Positions 16,687-23,345 of a stretch of DNA of 23,345 nucleotides are shown piece after piece. Below the pieces are notes generated by a model, which was not told the origin of the DNA, did no database searches, and saw only the letters and a program-made list of their open reading frames with translations. Source of the stretch: an uncultured Alistipes sp. (GTDB lineage Bacteria; Bacteroidota; Bacteroidia; Bacteroidales; Rikenellaceae). The stretch spans positions 1-23,345 of the forward strand of contig CAAFWE010000342.1 in the NCBI GenBank assembly GCA_900766655.1, in the 5' to 3' direction. Numbering within the stretch: the first letter of the stretch is position 1; each line of letters starts with the position of its first letter. The position numbers and the translations under genes were made by a program.

Positions 16687-17544
16687 CTATCGCCCTTTCA
16701 ATCGTAGGGCATCTTCGGCATAGGCCAAAGCGTTTTGCGAGAGCGTGTTACCCTCTAATGCGGGGTCTTCGCACAGCTCTGTTTGTGTTGCCGAGAAGGC
16801 ATTTTGTCCTTCGTGTAGCGAGAGTGCCGATACACGCGAGACGAGGTTGTTAGGTGAGTGGAGCACATTCATCGCAGAGGGCAGAGGCGGTAACCCCTCA
16901 ATCTTGTCGGAGAGGTTCAACCAACCTTTAATCTTTGCCACAATCCCTTTGTGTTGAGGCTCCTCGCCTATGATGCGGTCTGCCAGAGCCGCTTCGACAA
17001 CCTCCTCCGGAGCAAGCCAGCGACCTCGCCCACCATTCTCGTTCATCAGTGCCACCATCTCCTCGACACTGCGTCCCGAGCGTTGAGCATAGAGTGCCGC
17101 AATGCGCTCGTCGCTCTTCTCGAGCATCTCGATACACTCCTTCATATCGGTAGCATTGCCCTCGGTCGAGCAGTGGGCTCGATGGATGAGGTAGAGTGCC
17201 GAGGAGGCAATCTCGCGACACCCCTCACTTGCCGCCTGTGCTATGATGGTGGCAGCCGAGGCGGTGTAGCCATAGCAGCGTGTCGTCACCTTGCTCTCGA
17301 GCGAGGAGAGCACCTCGTAGATCAGCAGTGCGTCGTTCACATCGCCACCCGTCGAGCGGATATTGACTACCACCTCTGCCGCCTCCACCTCGCGGATGCG
17401 CTCTACCTCGCGACGGAACTTCTCGTAGGTGGCCACACTTTGCGACGCATTGCCAAACTGCGTCTCCTCGTCCAGACCAATCACCCCCTCGATGTCGATG
17501 GTGCACACCGAGGCTTCGTTCTTAATTTCAATCTTTGTTTTCAT
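16687..17544 (-). CDS. ClpP-like phage head maturation protease
   Basis: A 285-residue protein of the S14 (ClpP) prohead protease type. Residues about 15-195 form the protease domain: NIRSTGGDVNDALLIY at 61-76 carries the glycine-rich oxyanion part, GYTASAATIIAQA at 92-104 holds the predicted nucleophile Ser96, and YLIHRAH at 118-124 gives the predicted His121. A catalytic Asp is not securely assigned. The remaining 90 residues are a C-terminal extension, probably with assembly or self-cleavage roles. Such enzymes cleave the capsid protein or scaffold during head assembly. It lies 41 bp before the capsid gene and 21 bp after the 83-residue gene. Confidence 0.85.
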   Translation of the reverse strand: MKTKIEIKNEASVCTIDIEGVIGLDEETQFGNASQSVATYEKFRREVERIREVEAAEVVVNIRSTGGDVNDALLIYEVLSSLESKVTTRCYGYTASAATIIAQAASEGCREIASSALYLIHRAHCSTEGNATDMKECIEMLEKSDERIAALYAQRSGRSVEEMVALMNENGGRGRWLAPEEVVEAALADRIIGEEPQHKGIVAKIKGWLNLSDKIEGLPPLPSAMNVLHSPNNLVSRVSALSLHEGQNAFSATQTELCEDPALEGNTLSQNALAYAEDALRLKGR

Positions 17545-17565
17545 CTTTTTCGTTTAGTTCGAGTT

Positions 17566-17817
17566 TCATTTACTGTAGACCACTCCGCGCACCTTCTCGT
17601 AGGAGCATCCCAACTCGTTGGCTATCTGCTCGATGGCTCGAATCTTTCCCTCACCACCCCTCACGCGACGAGCCACCTCGTTGTTGATGTAGAGTCGCTC
17701 GAGAGCTATGCGGTTGAGGAGCCCTTGTCGCCACATTGCGTAGATTGCTTCGTGCAGATTACCTCCTGGAAGGTTCGACATCAGCGATGTCAGTAATTTT
17801 CTCTCTGTTGTCGTCAT
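17566..17817 (-). CDS. 83-residue HTH-like protein, possible small-terminase or regulator
   Basis: An 83-residue protein taken from the ATG at 17815-17817; an upstream TTG would add two residues. It starts 2 bp after the tail-hub gene ends. Residues about 20-50 are helical (LHEAIYAMWRQGLLNRIALE). Residues about 58-82 (KIRAIEQIANELGCSYEKVRGVVY) have the spacing of a helix-turn-helix, with a Leu-Gly-Cys turn before a recognition-type helix. Its place directly before the protease suggests a DNA-binding packaging or regulatory protein; in other phages a small terminase subunit can be found near this position. No partner large terminase is visible. This is pattern and context only. Confidence 0.6.
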   Translation of the reverse strand: MTTTERKLLTSLMSNLPGGNLHEAIYAMWRQGLLNRIALERLYINNEVARRVRGGEGKIRAIEQIANELGCSYEKVRGVVYSK

Positions 17818-17819
17818 TT

Positions 17820-20186
17820 TCAATCTTTTAGTAGTCGTTCAAATGTGCATCGTGCCCTATGCTCCTCTCTGTTCCACCCCTCCACCTTCACCAGTCGGTA
17901 GAGCGAGCTCTCGCCAGCAATGGTCAGACGGAAGGTGTTGCGGAAGGAGATGTCGATGCTATCCTCCGAGAATAGCGATGCTACTTCGGCTGCGGTGAGG
18001 GCTATGTCGAGAGTGATGTGCTGTCCCTCGCTTTGGCGCAGTAGTCGTGGCATATGGTAGCGAGCCAAACCCTCGGTGTTGTTGCGCTCCTCGAAGCAGA
18101 GATTGGTGCCCTCCTCGTCGAGAAAAGTGGCGTAGGGATAGCTCTGGCTCGCATTTCCTGCCACCCACATCTCGTTGACGGGTAACTCTCGCATCCCCTT
18201 GTAGCAGACTATGCGAGGCGTGAAACCGAGATCGATGCCCTGCTCTTCCACACCCATATCGCCCACCTGCATCAGCGAAGCCGAGGGTGCATAGGCGAAG
18301 ACTTTCTTGGCGTTGAGGGTGGTGGTGAAGATCTTGTTGCCCAGCTCTTTGGTCGAGAGCGTAGTGCCATAGAGTGGATTACGGAAGATCCATTCGCCCA
18401 GCGTGGTCTCGTTCTCGAGGTTGAAGTTGTGCGACGAGAGGTCGCCATCGCGATAGGCGAAGAGGTGGTTTTGTGGCTTGTCGAGCCCTGCATCACGAAT
18501 CTCGATTGGGCCATCGAGCAGAATGCGATCTGTTATATCCACCTCCTTGCCCCCTTCGTAGAACTCCTCCATCGGCTCGACATACACTTCGCGTCGCTCC
18601 TTGTCGGTGTGGAATACGAGGTTGAACATCTCGCCCAGAGCCACCAGCAAGTCGACTTGTCGTATCTGACGAGGAGCCACATCGGTGTAAGTCAACTTCG
18701 TGTTGTAGCCAGGTACCGTCGTGAAGTAGGGGCGCATAGTGGTGCCATTTTTCAAAGTGAAATTCATCTCTGGGTCGGCACCTCCGAACCAGATGTCGTC
18801 GATGACATATTGCTCGCCTGCTGCAACGGTCTGTGTCGGAAGGCGCAAATCCATCACCACATCGATTCGTCCCTCCTCCTCCATCCACCCTGGGTAGAGA
18901 GCCCAATCCTTGGGGTAGGGTAACCACAAATCCGACGAACTGTTGCGGTAGTTGAGTTGGAACGAGACAGGCGTTATATCGGGCGTTACCACCTGTGTCG
19001 AGCGGCTACTCCATTGCCCTATGACGTGGCGGGTACCATCGGCATCGTCGACAATGAGGCTGTACTCTTGCCCATCCAAGTGGTCGAAGACGAAGGGTCG
19101 GTATTGCCACTTTGGTCTCGGCTCGTTACGCTGGTCTTTGAAGGTGTTGAGTAGCGGAAATTTCACATAGAGACCAACAAGGGCTTCGATATAGTCGAAA
19201 CCGATAAGTCGATTTCGGTCACGCACCTTGTAGTCGGTTGTGTACTCGAGGTGGAGCATAAATCCGACATTCACCGAGCGAGTGGGTGCAAAGCAGATGT
19301 TGCCATCGGAGTTCAACGAGAAGACATTCAGCGTGTTGAATGTCTCGACCATCTGTCGGCCGTCGCTGTCGAAGGCCAATGGGTCGGCAGTATCCACGAA
19401 GGGGCCTAACGAGTGGAATACTCGGGTGTTCGAGGCGTAGACTCGCCCAAAGTAGTCGGCCGATTGTGTGGTAGGTGCCGCGCGTCGAGCAAAGAAGTCG
19501 CAACGCTCTTTTGCATCGGAGGCATCACTGCGGGCATAGTCGCCACTAATGTAGAGCGAACGCCCAAACTCGCTGTCGAAGAAGCGACTATGCAACTTGT
19601 AACCCACCTTGTCGAACATCAGTCGCACCATCTCTGTCACCGAGATGAAGGGGTGGTAGTCGTCGCTCAACATCACTCGCTCGACGGGTTGGTCCGATGC
19701 GCCATAGTAGCTCCTCTTGCCCTCGCGGTAGACAGGCAGAAAGCGTACCGCCTGATCCCACTCCCACGAGTCGCTGATGGCGCTGAGGTTGAGATGCTCT
19801 TTGAACTCGATATCGAGCCCGTCGAGTCGGTTGTGCACCACCGAGTCTACCCACTCGGCACCACCCTCGCTTATGCGGACAAGGTAGCCTTCGCGCTCGC
19901 CCTGTAGCGATGTCCCACGCAGGTAGAGCGTACCTTTGAAGAGAGTTACACCATCGCACTTGATGAGTGCGGTGTGGTGCTCCGAGTTGAAACTTGTGAT
20001 CGCATAGACATCCTTCGACGAGGCGAAAATAGCGTTGTTTCGTGGTGTTGGCGGTAGCTCAAACTCGATGTTTCGACCACTTCTTGCCCCCTCTACATCG
20101 GCAAGTTGCTCGATGTCGAAGGTGATGGGGATGGTTGGCTCCTTGTCCAAATCGCACAACGCTCCGTCAATCCAAAGCTCCATCAT
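17820..20186 (-). CDS. Large tail-hub/baseplate-like phage protein
   Basis: A 788-residue protein taken from the ATG at 20184-20186, because AGGAGG lies 7 nt before it. A start 24 bp upstream would omit that signal. The N-terminus (MMELWIDGALCDLDKEPTIP, then ITFDIEQLADVEGARSGRNI) is the recognisable part. The pattern IDG-x-x-CDL-x-x-x-P-T-IP-ITFDIxxLADVExxxSGR-x-IxFELPPTP-N-N resembles proteins of Bacteroidales phage tail modules that look like tail hubs or baseplate proteins. The rest has alternating strands and Trp/Tyr-rich patches, with no coiled coil, no clear enzyme motif and no tape-measure-like helix. The ATGA of this start overlaps the stop of the 321-residue gene. It is the longest gene of the cassette. 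Confidence 0.7.
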   Translation of the reverse strand: MMELWIDGALCDLDKEPTIPITFDIEQLADVEGARSGRNIEFELPPTPRNNAIFASSKDVYAITSFNSEHHTALIKCDGVTLFKGTLYLRGTSLQGEREGYLVRISEGGAEWVDSVVHNRLDGLDIEFKEHLNLSAISDSWEWDQAVRFLPVYREGKRSYYGASDQPVERVMLSDDYHPFISVTEMVRLMFDKVGYKLHSRFFDSEFGRSLYISGDYARSDASDAKERCDFFARRAAPTTQSADYFGRVYASNTRVFHSLGPFVDTADPLAFDSDGRQMVETFNTLNVFSLNSDGNICFAPTRSVNVGFMLHLEYTTDYKVRDRNRLIGFDYIEALVGLYVKFPLLNTFKDQRNEPRPKWQYRPFVFDHLDGQEYSLIVDDADGTRHVIGQWSSRSTQVVTPDITPVSFQLNYRNSSSDLWLPYPKDWALYPGWMEEEGRIDVVMDLRLPTQTVAAGEQYVIDDIWFGGADPEMNFTLKNGTTMRPYFTTVPGYNTKLTYTDVAPRQIRQVDLLVALGEMFNLVFHTDKERREVYVEPMEEFYEGGKEVDITDRILLDGPIEIRDAGLDKPQNHLFAYRDGDLSSHNFNLENETTLGEWIFRNPLYGTTLSTKELGNKIFTTTLNAKKVFAYAPSASLMQVGDMGVEEQGIDLGFTPRIVCYKGMRELPVNEMWVAGNASQSYPYATFLDEEGTNLCFEERNNTEGLARYHMPRLLRQSEGQHITLDIALTAAEVASLFSEDSIDISFRNTFRLTIAGESSLYRLVKVEGWNREEHRARCTFERLLKD

Positions 20187-21148
20187 AAGGCACCCTCCTT
20201 TCTGCTCCATTGGCGTATGGTGAGTCGCAGGGAGTCGGGCTCACCCAGCAGATTGTGGTCGACGACGGAGGTGAGTACCTCCACCTCGTGGCACTCGTTG
20301 CCTCGTTCAATCCACACCTTCGTTGCGGAGATAATCTCGGAAAGTGGCTCGATGGTGTGGCGAGGCTCGTAGCGCGAGATTAGCACATCGGTCTGCTCGG
20401 TAGTTGCCGACACCACTCGTTGCCCCTCGGCCATTGTTACGCTTCGCTTCTCGCACTTCTGCTGCTTTTTGGCTGTCATAGGGAAGGTGTAACGCTCGAT
20501 GGAGCCCTCGTCGGATATCCAGGCCAGACGCATCGATTTGCGACTGCTACGCACCATCTTGTAGTGTAGGGTGGTCAACCACTCTCCGTTGCATACGATT
20601 TCGACATCAAATGAGCCGATGTTGCTTGCGAAATCCTCGGTAGAGATCGAGAGTATGGTTGCACCCATTGGGTTGGTGCAGTCGAGTGTTAGCTCCTCGC
20701 CAGTGTCGCTTTCGATGTGGGCTCTGATGTGGTCGTCGGGGGCGACAAGCAGAAGCAACTCGTCGCGCTCGCCATAGGAGATGGTGCGGTTAAGAGGCAT
20801 CGATGTGATAAGTGTAGGGATGCTCTGCACTCGTCTATTCACCGTGACGAGTAGTGGCTCCGATTGGCTATCCTCGCAGCGAATGGCGTAGAGGGATGTG
20901 GGAGCCTCCTTGAATGATGTTTGACTCTTTAATGAGGGTTTGTGGAACGAGAAATCTCGGGTGTAGGGTGCGATATTCACCTCTGCGGAAGTTATTTGGC
21001 GCAGTCGTTGGCGTGAGAGGGTGGTGTCGGTGATGACATCCACCACATCGATCACCACATCTTGAGGTGTCTCGCTCTCGGTGTCGATGCCGAAGCGCAG
21101 AGCTTGGTTGCGCGGGGTGAAATCGGGTGAAAGGGTGGTTAGAATCAT
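20183..21148 (-). CDS. Phage tail-module-type protein (hypothetical)
   Basis: A 321-residue protein. It has many short strand-forming segments and a few recognisable features: LVTVNRRVQSIPTLITSMPL, a middle region with MRLAWISDEGSIERYTFPMT (a W-x-x-x-x-G-x-IE-x-YTF pattern), and the end LLGEPDSLRLTIRQWSRKEGAL. The pattern of an \"ISDEG-IE-YTFPM\" strand pair, then a block about YEPRHTIEPLSEIISATKVWI, resembles proteins encoded next to the hub protein in Bacteroidales phage tail modules, possibly distal-tail or fibre-linking. It ends overlapping the start of the tail-hub gene (ATGA). It begins 14 bp after the 134-residue gene. The function is not known to me. Confidence 0.5.
   Translation of the reverse strand: MILTTLSPDFTPRNQALRFGIDTESETPQDVVIDVVDVITDTTLSRQRLRQITSAEVNIAPYTRDFSFHKPSLKSQTSFKEAPTSLYAIRCEDSQSEPLLVTVNRRVQSIPTLITSMPLNRTISYGERDELLLLVAPDDHIRAHIESDTGEELTLDCTNPMGATILSISTEDFASNIGSFDVEIVCNGEWLTTLHYKMVRSSRKSMRLAWISDEGSIERYTFPMTAKKQQKCEKRSVTMAEGQRVVSATTEQTDVLISRYEPRHTIEPLSEIISATKVWIERGNECHEVEVLTSVVDHNLLGEPDSLRLTIRQWSRKEGAL
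20194..20199 (-). promoter_or_regulatory. Shine-Dalgarno site AGGAGG of the tail-hub gene
   Basis: On the minus strand AAAGGAGG lies with AGGAGG 7 nt before the first ATG of an ATGATGGAG start. It decides the start at 20186 over upstream candidates. Strong Shine-Dalgarno sites are rare among the other genes of this window. Confidence 0.65.
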
Positions 21149-21162
21149 AGTCGAAAGGTGTT

Positions 21163-21567
21163 TTAGAAGATTGTTTCAATGTCGGCCCGAGCCTCAAGTG
21201 CTATCGCTCCGTGGTGGTCTACCGCCTCGGCATAGGGCGTTATGGTCAGATTGTCGACCACAGCCACCAACCCCTCTTTCGAGAGCTCGACAAAGATTTC
21301 GAGGAGCTGCTCCTCCATCTGGGCGTAGAGGTCGTTTCGCTCTGTAGGAGCCATTTTTGCCGCTTGCTGGGCGAGGATGAGCGAGATGTTGTAGGTTATT
21401 CGTCCGTGTTTTCGCCCCTCGATGGCCACAAATTTCGGAGTCGAGAGGAAGGCTGCAGGGTAGCGCGAGAGGGTGGAGGGATAGTACGACCCGTCGTGTT
21501 GACGAAAGTCGTAGCCACACCTCGTTACCAACCCCTCAATCGCCCTGCACAATAGGGTGCGATTCAT
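21163..21567 (-). CDS. Phage tail-completion-like protein (hypothetical), first gene of cassette
   Basis: A 134-residue protein beginning MNRTLLCRAIEGLVTRC, then HDGSYYPSTLSRYPAAFL. A helix-loop region KHGRITYNISLILAQQAAKM is followed by a longer helix (RNDLYAQMEEQLLEIFVELS) and a final beta pair ending in ALEARADIETIF. The size and the order of a short helix, a \"vt-Y-x-x-L-x-L\" strand, a helix and a C-terminal strand resemble tail-completion or neck proteins, but there is no decisive motif. It is the first gene after the predicted cassette promoter and ends 14 bp before the next gene. The roughly 153-bp leader upstream holds repeats that could be operators. Confidence 0.5.
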   Translation of the reverse strand: MNRTLLCRAIEGLVTRCGYDFRQHDGSYYPSTLSRYPAAFLSTPKFVAIEGRKHGRITYNISLILAQQAAKMAPTERNDLYAQMEEQLLEIFVELSKEGLVAVVDNLTITPYAEAVDHHGAIALEARADIETIF

Positions 21568-21622
21568 AGGTCAATAATTGTTGTAAAATGTGTTAATAGA
21601 TTGTTCGTGACTGTCGATAACC

Positions 21623-21638
21623 GTTGGAATGTTCCGAC
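21623..21638. repeat. Inverted repeat in the cassette leader
   Basis: GTTGGAATGTTCCGAC is an imperfect palindrome (7+2+7, one mismatch). It lies within a longer pairing of GACTG (21609-21613) with CAGTC (21639-21643). It could be a dimeric regulator's site or a hairpin in the 5' leader. Confidence 0.3.
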
Positions 21639-21705
21639 CAGTCAGCCAATTTGGATGTTGATAAAGTTTTGAACAAAGCGTTTGTCGCTGTTGAAAACCT
21701 TGTGT

Positions 21706-21724
21706 CGATTGACGCCGATTGACG
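21706..21724. repeat. Tandem 9-bp repeats at the predicted cassette start site (operator candidate)
   Basis: CGATTGACG occurs at 21706-21714 and again at 21716-21724, so the two copies start 10 bp apart, about one helical turn. They lie just downstream of the -7 box of the cassette promoter, overlapping the predicted start site. This suggests an operator for a repressor bound on one face of the helix. No gene for such a repressor is in the window. Confidence 0.5.
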
Positions 21725-21727
21725 GTG

Positions 21728-21759
21728 CAAATATATAATCGCAAAAGGGGGCTTGTCAA
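21728..21759 (-). promoter_or_regulatory. Predicted promoter of the phage-derived cassette
   Basis: On the minus strand TATATTTG (positions 21735-21728) is a perfect TAnnTTTG. A TTG at 21759-21757 lies 21 bp upstream, close to the usual 19-21 bp spacing. The predicted transcript start is near 21721, which gives an untranslated leader of about 150 nt before the first cassette gene. It is the only good minus-strand promoter seen upstream of the cassette. Confidence 0.6.
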
Positions 21760-21899
21760 GTGTTTTGGCAAAAAAATTCTATCTTTTTTAGAATCGAAAG
21801 GAGGCAAACTTCTCATAGTGAAATGTTTGCCCGAGGTTAAATTTTTTATTTTTTCTACAAAAAATAGAGATTTGGCGAACACCCTATACAAAAAATGCT

Positions 21900-21907
21900 T
21901 ATCTTTG
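21900..21907 (+). promoter_or_regulatory. -7 box (TATCTTTG) for mqnA
   Basis: A perfect plus-strand TAnnTTTG lies 65 bp before the mqnA ATG. The best TTTG upstream is at 21871-21874, 25 bp away, longer than the usual 19-21. The -7 element is therefore supported while the -33 is not. Confidence 0.5.
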
Positions 21908-21972
21908 TGCGGATAAAGGCTCCTCTTTGCGAGGGCCGATAGGTTGAATCAAAACTAGTCAAGCAATGGACG

Positions 21973-22740
21973 ATGGCAGTAAACGCAAAAATAACCGCCG
22001 TATCGTATCTCAATACGATACCGTTCATCTATGGACTTCGACACCACTCTAACCTCGGTGCCGAACTGTTGCTTGCACCCCCAGCCACCTGTTACAAAAA
22101 TTTCGTAGAGGGCAAAGCCGACATCGCGCTTATGCCTGTGGCTATGGTGCCTTCGCTCACCGATGCCGAGATTATCACCGACTACTGCATTGGCGCAGTA
22201 GGCAAGGTGCGCACAGTGGTGGTGATGAGCAACACCCCTATCGAGAAGGTCTCACGCATCTACCTCGATGCCCACTCCAAGACATCAGTTCAGCTCTGTG
22301 GCTATCTTGCACAAAAGTTGTGGCATATCGAGCCAGAGTGGATTGCTATGGAGGACTATTCGCAGCTCGACCACGCCGAGGATGGCGATGCCTTCCTACT
22401 CATAGGTGACAAGGTCTTCGATAATGAGGGACGCTTTGCACACATCTACGACTTGGCTGACGAGTGGCATCGTGCTACCAAAGCGCCATTCGCATTTGCT
22501 GTGTGGGTGGCTCGCAAGGGTTTGTCCTACGAGGTGCGCGACGAGTTGCAAGCGGCATTCACCTACGGAGTGGAGCATATCTACGAGGCTATCCTCGAGA
22601 GCGATTACGCTGATAGAGAGTATGCCTACGAATATCTCACCGAGAATATCGACTTCTTGTTCGACATACAGAAACACAACGCGCTTAAAAAGTTCTGGGA
22701 CTACGGACTCAAAATCGAGCCGAAGGTCAATCCCGGCTGA
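21973..22740 (+). CDS. mqnA: Chorismate dehydratase, futalosine menaquinone pathway
   Basis: A 255-residue protein of usual MqnA length, of the periplasmic-binding-protein-like fold. Visible motifs are the N-terminal VSYLNTIPF at residues 10-18, typical of MqnA/MqnD, and the middle segment KADIALMPVAMVPSL, which contains the ligand-binding loop. MqnA converts chorismate to 3-enolpyruvylbenzoate, the first step of the alternative menaquinone route. The ATG at 21973 is chosen; an ATG 7 bp upstream is in another frame. It has its own promoter, divergent from the cassette. No other mqn genes are in the window, so the pathway's completeness is not shown. An unrelated substrate-binding protein is a less likely reading. 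Confidence 0.85.
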   Translation: MAVNAKITAVSYLNTIPFIYGLRHHSNLGAELLLAPPATCYKNFVEGKADIALMPVAMVPSLTDAEIITDYCIGAVGKVRTVVVMSNTPIEKVSRIYLDAHSKTSVQLCGYLAQKLWHIEPEWIAMEDYSQLDHAEDGDAFLLIGDKVFDNEGRFAHIYDLADEWHRATKAPFAFAVWVARKGLSYEVRDELQAAFTYGVEHIYEAILESDYADREYAYEYLTENIDFLFDIQKHNALKKFWDYGLKIEPKVNPG

Positions 22741-22752
22741 AGGTAATCAATG

Positions 22753-22787
22753 GTGTTCGGGCTCTTGATAAAACTTCTACCGAACAC
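22753..22787. other. Hairpin between mqnA and the corA-like gene
   Basis: GTGTTCGG (22753-22760) pairs with CCGAACAC (22780-22787) around a 19-nt loop. It lies 13 nt after mqnA stops. No T-run follows, so it is not a clear intrinsic terminator. It may help mRNA processing or be part of a leader for the next gene. Confidence 0.3.
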
Positions 22788-22854
22788 ACCGCAGGAAACA
22801 AAAAAATCGAAGTTAAACCTCAGAGACTTTCGGGCCTCTTAAAATGGAAAAGAG

Positions 22855-23311
22855 ATGATTACTATCTACTTGAAGCAATACAACAAAATTATTCGCAATG
22901 CCGATACCGAGCTCTTCGATGACCTCGGTTTCGATGATATTCTCTGGATTGATATGATGCAGCCTACCATCAAGGAGCAGAAGGCTGTCGAGAACTTTAT
23001 GGAGATAAGCCTCCAGACCAAGCAACAGGTCGAGGAGATTGAGTCGACGTCAAAGTACTCCGAGACCGAGAATGCCATCATCTCCAACTCGAACTTCTTT
23101 GTCCCTACGGGCGATAGCTTCGAGGTCGAGCCGGTGTCGTTCATCCTCTCGAACGAGGGTGTGCTTGTGTCGGTGCGTCAAGCCGAGATGCGTACCTTCC
23201 GCGAGGCGGAGAAGCGTCTGCAGATGAACTACCGCAGTTTCTCGACTGGCTACCACATCCTCATCTCGTTGCTCGAGGTGCGCATCGACTTCGATGCCGA
23301 CCTTGTGGAGT
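22855..23311 (+). CDS. corA: CorA-family divalent-metal transporter, N-terminal part (cut by adapter)
   Basis: 152 codons from the ATG at 22855 belong to the genome; the frame then meets TAG at 23311-23313, of which two bases are adapter. The sequence resembles the cytoplasmic N-terminal domain of CorA-type magnesium/cobalt channels of Bacteroidales: LGFDDILWIDMMQPT, then FMEISLQTKQQVEEIESTSKYSETENA (shown in parts), then IISNSNFFV. The transmembrane helices and the GMN signature lie beyond the contig. Full-length relatives have over 300 residues, so the stop at 23311 must not be read as a real end. The start is preceded by AAAAGAG. The upstream gap (22741-22854) shows one hairpin and no clear promoter. 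Confidence 0.75.
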
Positions 23312-23345
23312 AGATCGGAAGAGCACACGTCTGAACTCCAGTCAC
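23312..23345 (+). other. Illumina TruSeq adapter sequence (assembly artefact)
   Basis: The final 34 bases begin AGATCGGAAGAG and continue exactly as the TruSeq adapter that follows an insert. They are not genomic. Read on the minus strand they yield the false peptide start MCSSDL seen in contaminated databases. Confidence 0.97.

Larger units (their letters stand above)
12653..21567 (-). mobile_element. Compact phage-derived particle cassette (capsid, portal, protease, tail hub, lysis)
   Basis: Eleven intact genes lie on one strand with gaps of at most 41 bp and several overlaps, bounded by comEC on one side and mqnA on the other. Phage functions recognised from sequence are the head protease, major capsid protein, portal, holin, P5-type lysin and a tail-hub-like protein. 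Not found in the interval are a large terminase, integrase or transposase, phage repressor, replication genes, or a long helical tape-measure protein. No direct repeats resembling attachment sites were seen at the two edges by eye. Base and codon composition look like the flanking genes, with no sign of decay. Whether this makes particles, and what they would package, is open. Confidence 0.75.
21568..21972. promoter_or_regulatory. 405-bp divergent intergenic region between cassette and mqnA
   Basis: An AT-rich region with no convincing gene. It holds the cassette promoter with its repeats, two weak hairpins, and the mqnA -7 box. The hairpins are ATTCTA/TAGAAT at 21776-21781 and 21789-21794, and GGCAAAC/GTTTGCC at 21803-21809 and 21825-21831; a T-rich stretch lies a few bases downstream of the second one (plus strand). 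The remainder shows no recognisable signal. Confidence 0.55.

Noticed and set aside
21571..21891. 106-residue minus-strand frame upstream of the cassette
   Set aside because: It spans the predicted cassette promoter, repeats and AT-rich hairpins, has no recognisable domain, and its composition is unlike neighbouring genes.
12653..21972. CRISPR array, tRNA or insertion sequence near the cassette
   Set aside because: No spaced repeats, no tRNA-like cloverleaf at either border, and no transposase frame could be seen by eye.
23050..23328. Minus-strand frame starting MCSSDL
   Set aside because: Its start lies in the sequencing adapter and the rest is antisense to the corA-like gene.

Overview
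The window looks like a contig from a Bacteroidales bacterium, most likely the Alistipes/Rikenellaceae type and probably metagenome-assembled. The evidence is Bacteroidetes-type promoters (TAnnTTTG boxes), lipoproteins with SusD/fimbrillin-style signal peptides, a GH123 glycosidase, a KDO (LPS) phosphatase, and an mqnA gene of the futalosine menaquinone route. The assignment to family is inference. The last 34 bases are Illumina adapter, so the right end is artificial.

Left part (1-7582): a partial deoC and galE lie on the minus strand. They follow a 38-residue peptide gene and a 1372-residue surface lipoprotein built of about two dozen beta-helix-like repeats. Divergent to these, on the plus strand, is a lipoprotein of glycoside hydrolase family 123, which ends in a strong hairpin terminator.

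Middle part (7583-12639, all minus strand): a housekeeping run transcribed leftwards. In order of transcription it is comEC, a THUMP-like SAM methyltransferase, a Rossmann/DUF2520 protein, kdsC, and a protein kinase-like gene with WG repeats. The last four are overlapped or almost touching. comEC and the methyltransferase each have a TAnnTTTG box exactly 4 nt before ATG, which suggests leaderless transcripts.

Right-middle part (12653-21567, all minus strand): the most unusual region. Eleven intact, tightly packed genes form a phage-derived cassette. In order of transcription they are a tail-completion-like protein, a beta-rich tail-type protein, a large tail-hub/baseplate-like protein, an 83-residue HTH-like protein, a ClpP-type head protease, a major capsid protein, a beta-rich structural protein, a portal, a head-tail connector-like protein, a holin and a P5-type lysin. 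Host genes bound it on both sides. No terminase, integrase, repressor, replication gene or tape-measure protein is visible. It could be a domesticated, gene-transfer-agent-like particle, a capsid used for something else, or a trimmed prophage. A single promoter with two 9-bp tandem repeats at its predicted start site could control the whole set.

Right end (21973-23345, plus strand): mqnA (chorismate dehydratase) and the N-terminal part of a CorA-type metal transporter, cut by the adapter.
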